46,823 nucleotides of DNA from CAYPHJ01 sp964410485 (GTDB taxonomy: Bacteria; Desulfobacterota; Binatia; UBA9968), in the NCBI GenBank assembly GCA_964410485.1, contig CAYPHJ010000028.1:1-46823 (forward strand). Reading direction: 5' to 3'. Of this stretch, positions 42,297 to 46,823 are shown in pieces. The position numbers were made by a program, and so were the translations under genes. The notes under the pieces are model-generated. The model had not been told where the DNA came from. It did not search any database and saw nothing but the letters and a program-made list of their open reading frames with translations. The stretch's first letter is position 1, and every line of letters starts with the position of its first letter.

Positions 42297-42764
42297 TCAA
42301 ATTTGATCGGGTCGCCTGACTGTAAACCAGTAGACCCAGAACAGGATGATGAGCTGAAGCGGAGCGCGAACGAAAAGATAAACGGGACCCCATGCGTGAC
42401 CGCCCATCGGGATGTGGTTGATCGCGGCGTAGATGTTTGCGGGAAAAAATAATATAAGGACTATGGCAGCGACCCATCCCGCCAATCGCCTGGTCTTTGG
42501 CAGAAAAAAACCGAGAGCGATCGAAAGTTCCAAAATTCCCGTTAAGTAAACCAGCAGAATTCGCTCGGGAACCCAACTCGGCAACATTTGACTCATAGTT
42601 TCGGTTTCAACGAAGTGCCCGATGCCGGTAAAGATGAAAAGGACACCGAGTCCAACCGCAGCGGCGCCCCGCGGATTGAACTTACGTTGCGCGACAATGG
42701 ACAGAACCTGGGCCACGGCGTAAGGTGCAACCATCAACACGATCATGATGATCGGAGTTGTCAT
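42297..42764 (-). CDS. DoxX-like membrane protein
   Basis: 155 residues with four transmembrane helices: MTTPIIMIVLMVAPYAVAQV, GLGVLFIFTGIGHFVET, LLVYLTGILELSIALGFFL and WVAAIVLILFFPANIY, then a last hydrophobic stretch LQLIILFWVYWF. The GIGHFVET and TGILELSIALGFF pieces are typical of DoxX/MauE-like small membrane proteins, often linked with thiosulfate, quinone or thiol redox. ATG 42764 is selected because the hydrophobic start fits; the frame extends upstream to 42875 with basic, low-quality sequence. No strong ribosome site is seen. It is 46 bases after a 64-residue small gene on the same strand and may share its transcript. Confidence 0.82.
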   Translation of the reverse strand: MTTPIIMIVLMVAPYAVAQVLSIVAQRKFNPRGAAAVGLGVLFIFTGIGHFVETETMSQMLPSWVPERILLVYLTGILELSIALGFFLPKTRRLAGWVAAIVLILFFPANIYAAINHIPMGGHAWGPVYLFVRAPLQLIILFWVYWFTVRRPDQI

Positions 42765-42810
42765 GCGCCGACTACTGCCGGTGTATAGAGACTGAATCCG
42801 ACGGCGGCAG

Positions 42811-43005
42811 TTACTCCATAGACTCGCGATTACTCTCGGAGCACGCGGAGACATCCAGGAGATGCCCGACTTCAATGCAGTTCAGACCGTAGTCCTGCAT
42901 GATCAGCTCCGCCGCATTCTGAAAGCGGTTTTCAAGCAAAGCCTGTCGTGTTGCATCAGAAATATCCCTGTTACCCAGAAGTAATGGTACAAGCGAAAAA
43001 TTCAT
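42811..43005 (-). CDS. 64-residue protein of unknown function
   Basis: A small protein with a perfect AAAGGAGG five bases before ATG 43005, so it is almost certainly translated. It begins MNFSLVPLLLGNRDISDATRQALL and continues with a helical stretch (QNAAELIMQDYGLNCIEVGHL), ending in a polar tail with two of its three cysteines-or-serine-rich turns (SACSESNRESME). No signal peptide or membrane helix. It is not recognised; its helical part could pack against a partner. It is followed 46 bases later by the DoxX-like gene. Confidence 0.7.
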   Translation of the reverse strand: MNFSLVPLLLGNRDISDATRQALLENRFQNAAELIMQDYGLNCIEVGHLLDVSACSESNRESME

Positions 43006-43053
43006 AAAAACCTCCTTTCATAGTCGCGGCAAGATCTGCGGTCGGCACAATGG

Positions 43054-43378
43054 TCAAAGCCTGAAGCGAAATGGCCGGAGCTGTGCCCCGTCTGTTCCTG
43101 CCTTCTCGCTTCTCTTCCTTTCGATCACGCTGCGAATTACGACATAAAATACCGGCGTTAACGAACAGCCCGAAGAGAGTGACTCCCAGCATTCCGCTGA
43201 ACACCGCTGTTCCCAGCGACCGGCGCATTTCGGCTCCCGCTCCTTCCGCCACAACCAGTGGCAAGGCAGCTAAAATAAACGTAAAAGACGTCATCAAAAT
43301 GGGCCGCAGGCGAGGAGTCGAGGCCTCCACGGCGGCCGCAAAGCGGTCCTTGCCCGCCTCCTGCTGGGACTTGGCGAA
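43054..43378 (-). pseudogene. RND efflux pump (AcrB/HAE1 type) C-terminal remnant
   Basis: Only the last 108 or so codons of an RND transporter remain. FAKSQQEAGKDRFAAAVEAS, RLRPILMTSFTFILAALPLV and RRSLGTAVFSGMLGVTLFG are the strongly conserved C-terminal part of HAE1 pumps. At 43,162 an extra base shifts the frame: the old frame reads LFVNAGIL, while the next frame restores LTPVFYVVIRSVIERKRSE and ends at 43,054. Upstream of 43,378 homology stops; more than 900 codons are missing. It marks decay of an efflux operon. Confidence 0.85.
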
Positions 43379-43408
43379 GTGCAAAGAGTATGAAGGCATC
43401 CATAGCAT

Positions 43409-43439
43409 TGATCTGTTTTGAAGTACTGATCTGTTTTGA
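43409..43439. repeat. Tandem duplication of an 18-bp unit
   Basis: The 13-mer TGATCTGTTTTGA occurs at 43,409-43,421 and again at 43,427-43,439, the result of an 18-bp unit repeated once. It lies just upstream of the RND pump remnant and close to where its homology ends, so it may be part of the deletion scar. Confidence 0.7.
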
Positions 43440-44116
43440 GATTCTCCCTACGCAAGGCATGTTCCAGCCAATTGAAGCCTTAAAAGTCATCTGCGAATGC
43501 CGAGAAACGGCAGCCTTACAGTTTCTCGCTGTTGATCCGGAAAGGGTTGTGACGAAGAAAATCTGCCCAGGTATCGGCGGGCGCCAAAATATCGGCAGCT
43601 AATCAGCAGCCGTCGAGAGACTGATCTGCGGCCCATGCCCTTTGCGAACTGCTGGGCGAAATGGCGGGTGAGCTTCGACTCGTTACCTGTGCCCGGCAGT
43701 CCTTCGACGGGCGCCGAAAATCGACAAGAGGACTTGTTGCAGAGTTCTGTTCGTGAGTTTCAGAACGGGCCACAAGGTCGTCCTTCTTCTTGTTGGCGAT
43801 CCTCAAGCTCTTAAGGGGATCGATTTGAGCGGTTTTTATTTTTTCTATCCGAAATTCTCTTGACTGAAGTTTTTAAAGACATTAACCAGAGCTTAGAACG
43901 CAAATCTTCTCGGCTGTCGCATAAACTCAAACCCGCTGTTTCACTCGCTCCCCCGGCGATCGAAGTCGCTTTTCCTCTCAGCGAAAAGTCGACGCTGCAA
44001 CAAAAGACTATAGGGAGGTAAAAGCACATGGCGGCGCAATTAGTGGTTTCCGCTCGCCAAGAGACCGGGAGAGTGCGCATTTCATCAACAAATTCAATCG
44101 CACGAGGGAGGACTCT
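43440..44116. other. Gene-free decayed stretch
   Basis: About 680 bases without a gene I can support. Short frames on both strands (for example a 70-codon plus-strand frame ending near 43,602 and an 89-codon minus-strand frame ending at 43,811) have no ribosome site or homology. GTCTCGAGAGACTG-like and TTCTCGCTGTTGATCC pieces give no recognised motif. GGGAGGA at 44,106 is the ribosome site of the aldo/keto reductase. Confidence 0.4.
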
Positions 44117-45037
44117 ATGAAACTGACACGGCGAGACATGGTGAAACTGAGCTTGGGAATGGCTGCGGCGACCGCGCTGCGGCCGTTTCCCAAACTCTTT
44201 GCGCAGAGTGCTGTGATCACCAAGCCCATACCGTCCAGCGGGGAGCAGATTCCGGTCATTGGAGTCGGAACCAGAGATTACGCCTCGGACCCCCCGGAGC
44301 TGCGGGCGGAGCTCAAAGAGCTTCTCCGGCGGCTCCCGAAGTTGAGCGGATCAGTGATTGACACGGCGACCGGATACCAGCGGGGAGAGTCGGAGACGGT
44401 GATCGGCAACTTGGTGTCCGAGCTGGGCAATCGCGACCGGCTATTTTTTGCCACCAAGGTGAACGCGGCCGGCAAACAGGAGGGCCTGTCCCAGATCGAG
44501 CAGTCCTTCCGGCGGCTCCGCACAGACCGGATCGATTTGCATGCGGTGCACAATCTCCGCGACACCGGAACGCAACTGGAAACATTGCGTGAAATGAAGC
44601 AGGCCGGACGCATCCGCTATGTGGGCATCACGACCTCGTCCGCGCGCCAGTACCAAGATTTTGAATCCGTTATGAGAAAGCAGGAGCTGGATTTTATACA
44701 GGTGGATTACGCCCTGGACAACCGCGAATCGGAAGTTCGCATCCTGCCTCTGGCGGCGGATCGCGGCATGGCCGTCATGGTGAACATGCCGTTCGGCTAC
44801 GGCCGTCTTTTCCCGAAGGTGAAGAACGTGCCGCTGCCGGATTGGGCCGAACAGTTCGACGCCAAAAGCTGGGCGCAATTCTTCCTCAAATACGTCGTTT
44901 CGCATCCCGCCGTTACGTGCGCGATCCCAGGGATGCGGCGCGTGCCGCACCTGCTCGACAACATGCAGGCCGCGCAGGGACGGCTACCGGATGCTCCCAT
45001 GCGGCGCCGCATGGAGCAGTACTTCGACAAGCTCTGA
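44117..45037 (+). CDS. Tat-exported aldo/keto reductase
   Basis: 306 residues. The N-terminus MKLTRRDMVKLSLGMAAATA is a twin-arginine signal (TRRDMVK, then a hydrophobic run ending near LFAQSAV). The rest is an aldo/keto reductase barrel: DTATGYQRGESETVIG carries the catalytic Asp and Tyr, LFFATKVN the Lys, and DLHAVHNL the His; later parts are GRIRYVGITTSS and QVDYALDNRESEVRILPLA. By family it reduces or oxidises carbonyl or alcohol groups with NADPH; Tat export implies a folded enzyme with bound cofactor in the periplasm. GGGAGGA lies four bases before ATG 44117. No partner gene is nearby. Confidence 0.92.
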   Translation: MKLTRRDMVKLSLGMAAATALRPFPKLFAQSAVITKPIPSSGEQIPVIGVGTRDYASDPPELRAELKELLRRLPKLSGSVIDTATGYQRGESETVIGNLVSELGNRDRLFFATKVNAAGKQEGLSQIEQSFRRLRTDRIDLHAVHNLRDTGTQLETLREMKQAGRIRYVGITTSSARQYQDFESVMRKQELDFIQVDYALDNRESEVRILPLAADRGMAVMVNMPFGYGRLFPKVKNVPLPDWAEQFDAKSWAQFFLKYVVSHPAVTCAIPGMRRVPHLLDNMQAAQGRLPDAPMRRRMEQYFDKL

Positions 45038-45059
45038 CAGTGCCGGATGCAAATCCACA

Positions 45060-45246
45060 CTAATGCAAGTATAGAGAATCAATCATTGAGACGAAGGGAC
45101 CGACGCTGCGCCGCTCCGCCGACGGCAGCACACGGCGGACTTCAAATCCGCCGATGTCGCGGGGACGCGGCACGATGACGGTCTCTAGATCCCCGCAGGC
45201 CGGGCGGCGTCCTCGCTTCAGGTTCTTCAGCGGATAGCCAACTCAT
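45060..45246 (-). pseudogene. Pirin family N-terminal remnant
   Basis: Starting at ATG 45246 with AAAGGAGA six bases upstream, the first frame reads MSWLSAEEPEARTPPGLRG and then stops making sense; a second frame from 45,191 gives DLETVIVPRPRDIGGFEVRR and VLPSAERRSVGPF, the pirin signature, and ends at TAG 45,060. About 60 of roughly 290 codons are left, and one frame shift lies near 45,190. It is a degraded pirin gene. The gap between this and the sigma-54 remnant holds nothing else that I see. Confidence 0.75.
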
Positions 45247-45363
45247 ACGCTCTCTCCTTTTCCGGTTACGGCAAAATGAGGGAGATCTAACTTTCGTGGA
45301 CCGCTCTGTGAATCTTCAAGTGTGCCGGAACTACTTATTTAGATGGCTGAAGGTGGTTTTTTG

Positions 45364-45490
45364 CTAGCCAATGTGCCTAGGGGGAGGTCGAGCCTTGAAC
45401 CGCGGGAGAGAATGACCGCGTGCCTCAATGAAGTTTTCGCGCTCGCGTACATCGCCAGGCCAGTAATATTCCGCTAAAGCCCTCATCGTT
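45364..45490 (-). pseudogene. Sigma-54-dependent activator remnant
   Basis: ALAEYYWPGDVRERENFIEA matches the conserved WPGNVRELENVIERA block that ends the AAA+ domain of sigma-54 activators (NtrC type). The flanking codons show no further homology, and the frame ends at TGA 45,364. Only about 25 codons of a regulator of several hundred are left. The match is to a well conserved motif, but short. Confidence 0.5.
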
Positions 45491-45603
45491 GCATACCTCA
45501 AACCACGCCCCGTCGAGACGCGCTCGATCGAGGTCGATTGTGGTTGCATCACGAAGAGGCTCCTATGCTTGCCTGCCATACGCAAAGTGATCGACGCGGC
45601 GGG

Positions 45604-45993
45604 CTATCCGAAATCGATACGGCGGGAGGCTGCAAGCGAACGGATCTCGCGCCGTGAAAGATAGCGCAATATGGACACCAGCCGCCATCGGGACGTTATC
45701 ATTTCGAAAAACTCCGTCTCATCTCTCTCGAGCCAGATTTTGGCCGCAAGTAGCACGTCGGCCATTGGGAGTCTTTCAGTGGTCTCGAAACATCGCCTGC
45801 GAAATCGCAGGCCGAGAGTTCCGATCCTTTGCACGCTACAGAAGTACTCATAGGGACCGCGCACGCGATACATTCGTCCTGAAGAACCTTGCACGTCGAA
45901 CCAGCCCTTACGATCCAGGTCACGCTGCTGTTGTTCTGTCAACGAGGACTTCAGCAGTCGATCGGCCTTGTCTTCTGCGCTCTCGGTCACCAT
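45604..45993 (-). CDS. Small hypothetical protein of a widely distributed metagenomic type
   Basis: 129 residues, soluble, basic. It has the pattern LTEQQQRDLDRKGWFDVQGS, SGRMYRV, then RLPMADVLLAAKIWLERDE, which I recall from many short uncharacterised proteins in metagenomes where the N-terminal part includes LTxxQxxxLxxxGxFxVxGSSGRxYRL. The C-terminal 25 residues (SILRYLSRREIRSLAASRR) are an unusual basic extension. AAGGGAG is seven bases before ATG 45993. It starts 19 bases after the stop of the 71-residue gene, making a two-gene operon. Function unknown. Confidence 0.72.
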   Translation of the reverse strand: MVTESAEDKADRLLKSSLTEQQQRDLDRKGWFDVQGSSGRMYRVRGPYEYFCSVQRIGTLGLRFRRRCFETTERLPMADVLLAAKIWLERDETEFFEMITSRWRLVSILRYLSRREIRSLAASRRIDFG

Positions 45994-46012
45994 CTATTTT
46001 CTCCCTTTTTAA

Positions 46013-46228
46013 TCATCCCCCCACCAGTCGCGGAACCATTACGACTTCTTTCTCCTCGGGATCAAAAAAATCGAGCCTGCCTCCGCCCCCGAAGGGGAAA
46101 GCGACATAGCCCTGCTTTTGCAGATTTTCAAACTCAGAGCGGACCCGCTCGATTTCCGCTTGCACCTTGGGGTCCCATTCGACGCTAAAATCTCCATCGC
46201 GATTGAGCACGATCATTCTGTGCTTCAT
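46013..46228 (-). CDS. Small hypothetical protein paired with 45,604-45,993
   Basis: 71 residues, acidic. It begins MKHRMIVLNRDGDFSVEWDP, has a central helix (VQAEIERVRSEFENLQKQG) and then a beta-strand part YVAFPFGGGGRLDFFDPEEK. GAAGGAGG six bases before ATG 46228 is a very strong ribosome site. The pairing with the next small gene is conserved in style among soil and groundwater bacteria as I recall it; a similar pair is seen near phage-like or plasmid-like regions. Function unknown. Confidence 0.72.
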   Translation of the reverse strand: MKHRMIVLNRDGDFSVEWDPKVQAEIERVRSEFENLQKQGYVAFPFGGGGRLDFFDPEEKEVVMVPRLVGG

Positions 46229-46523
46229 ACCTTTCCTCCTTCTAGTTATACTTCACTTCTCTGCAGGTGATGTCATACAGCACCACCCTGCGTCACGACG
46301 AAACATTCTTCTTTGGCATCGTTGTTAGCCGGTAGTGGCAAGGATTATGCCACCAAACACAGCACCCCGTAAGATTAGTCCCCTCCCAGTAACGCGGCTT
46401 TTCACGCTGTATATCTTTGCCCTGATTCTTTGTCGAGCACAAGCTGTCTAAATAGTAGGCAGAGGAGCCCGAGCGCAAGGCCTAGAGGGTTACGCTCTTT
46501 GCGCTATGCGCCTTGCGCTTCTG
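46229..46523. other. Gene-free stretch
   Basis: 295 bases with no gene. From about 46,470 to 46,525 it consists of GCGCAAGG/TGCGCTATGCGCC filler like that elsewhere in the window. No promoter motif stands out apart from TAGTTATAC near 46,242 on the plus strand, which could be a -10 box of the 71-residue gene read on the other strand; I do not rely on it. Confidence 0.35.
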
Positions 46524-46823
46524 TCATCGGATCACCTGATCGGCGCGATACAAAACCGATTCTGGAATCGTCAAACCGATTTGCCTCGCGGTTTTGAGAT
46601 TGACGATCAGCTCAAACCTAATTGGCTGCTCGACCGGCAAGTCGCCAGGGTTAGTACCTTTCAAAACCTTGTCGACGTAGTAGGCGGCCCGCCGGTATAA
46701 ATCAGGATAATGTGGACCATAGTTCATAAGACCTCAGTTCATAAGACCTCCAGCCTCTGCAAACGTACTAGCGACGTAGACTGTTGCTAGTCGGTTCTTC
46801 AGCGCGAATTCCGCGATTCGTCC
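46524..46823 (-). pseudogene. ABC transporter substrate-binding protein (TrpX/ABC_sub_bind type), interrupted C-terminus
   Basis: The minus-strand frame entering at the window edge reads RIAEFALKNRLATVYVAST, FAEAGGLMN, then TGA at 46,734-46,736, and continues GLMNYGPHYPDLYRRAAYYV, DKVLKGTNPGDLPVEQPIRF, ELIVNLKTARQIGLTIPES to the stop at 46,524. Both halves are the standard C-terminus of the ABC_sub_bind family, which binds amino-acid-like or other small ligands in the periplasm. The stop is made by an exact 15-bp tandem duplication. Removing one copy gives FAEAGGLMNYGP, the family sequence. The N-terminal part is outside the window. Unless the stop is read through, the protein loses about 70 residues. 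Confidence 0.9.
46721..46750. repeat. 15-bp tandem duplication
   Basis: AGTTCATAAGACCTC (plus strand) is present exactly twice, 46,721-46,735 and 46,736-46,750. The insertion is a multiple of three and keeps frame but joins codons to make an in-frame TGA in the substrate-binding protein gene. Confidence 0.95.

Noticed and set aside
43390..43602. A 70-codon plus-strand frame opposite the RND remnant boundary
   Set aside because: Starts within an 18-bp tandem repeat, no ribosome site and no homology.
1..46823. tRNA, rRNA or riboswitch
   Set aside because: No cloverleaf, conserved T-loop, rRNA segment or known riboswitch core was seen by eye on either strand; a covariance-model scan would be decisive.

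Overview
This window is a stretch of bacterial chromosome from a heterotroph. It holds about 35 intact or near-intact genes, several broken ones, and no rRNA, tRNA, CRISPR array, transposase or phage structural gene that I could see. Most genes lie on the minus strand. The mix of UbiD-type decarboxylases, amidohydrolase-2 proteins, MmgE/PrpD, TctA/TctB, DUF2934 and DUF3341-like stress proteins, with intergenic hairpin repeats, suggests an uncultured soil or groundwater lineage of the deltaproteobacterial/Binatota, NC10, Rokubacteria or Tectomicrobia kind. That placement is inferred from gene content only; there is no marker gene.

Positions 1-18,200 are a storage-sugar, redox and transport block. 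It contains a fused HAD/GH65 disaccharide phosphorylase (running off the left edge), a decayed GH63-like glucosidase, an M50 intramembrane protease with CBS domains, a cluster of very small membrane or proline-rich proteins, a heme/flavin ferric-reductase-like protein, glycogen debranching enzyme GlgX, divergent pyruvate kinase, a gamma-carbonic-anhydrase-like protein with an unusual C-terminal extension, a cyclase (kynurenine formamidase family), TctB/TctA and a GH15 glucoamylase/trehalase-like enzyme. The GH65, GH15 and GlgX enzymes would feed glucose phosphate or glucose from alpha-glucans or trehalose into glycolysis, ending at pyruvate kinase.

Positions 18,500-21,750 hold small stress or envelope proteins of unknown function. 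Positions 21,800-28,500 form a decarboxylation cluster on the minus strand: ABC ATPase, ABC-2 permease, UbiD-like protein, a 49-residue two-CxxC zinc-ribbon protein, a second UbiD-like protein and an AMP-forming acyl-CoA ligase. The small protein between two UbiD genes recalls the small third subunit of BsdBCD/VdcBCD-type decarboxylases and is the best candidate here for an undescribed complex.

Positions 28,600-42,300 are an accessory catabolic region: two amidohydrolase-2 proteins (one frameshifted), a class A flavin monooxygenase, an NAD-dependent epimerase, a nucleotidyltransferase, a MetE-like zinc methyltransferase overlapping a hybrid histidine kinase by one base, MmgE/PrpD and a fumarate-reductase-like flavoprotein. 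Five copies of one long hairpin repeat, a 283-bp element with inverted ends and odd short-motif filler DNA sit only between these genes.

Positions 42,300-46,823 are a decay zone: a DoxX-like protein, several small orphan genes, a Tat-exported aldo/keto reductase, and remnants of an RND pump, a pirin, a sigma-54 activator and an ABC substrate-binding protein. The last is interrupted by a 15-bp tandem duplication that creates a stop codon.
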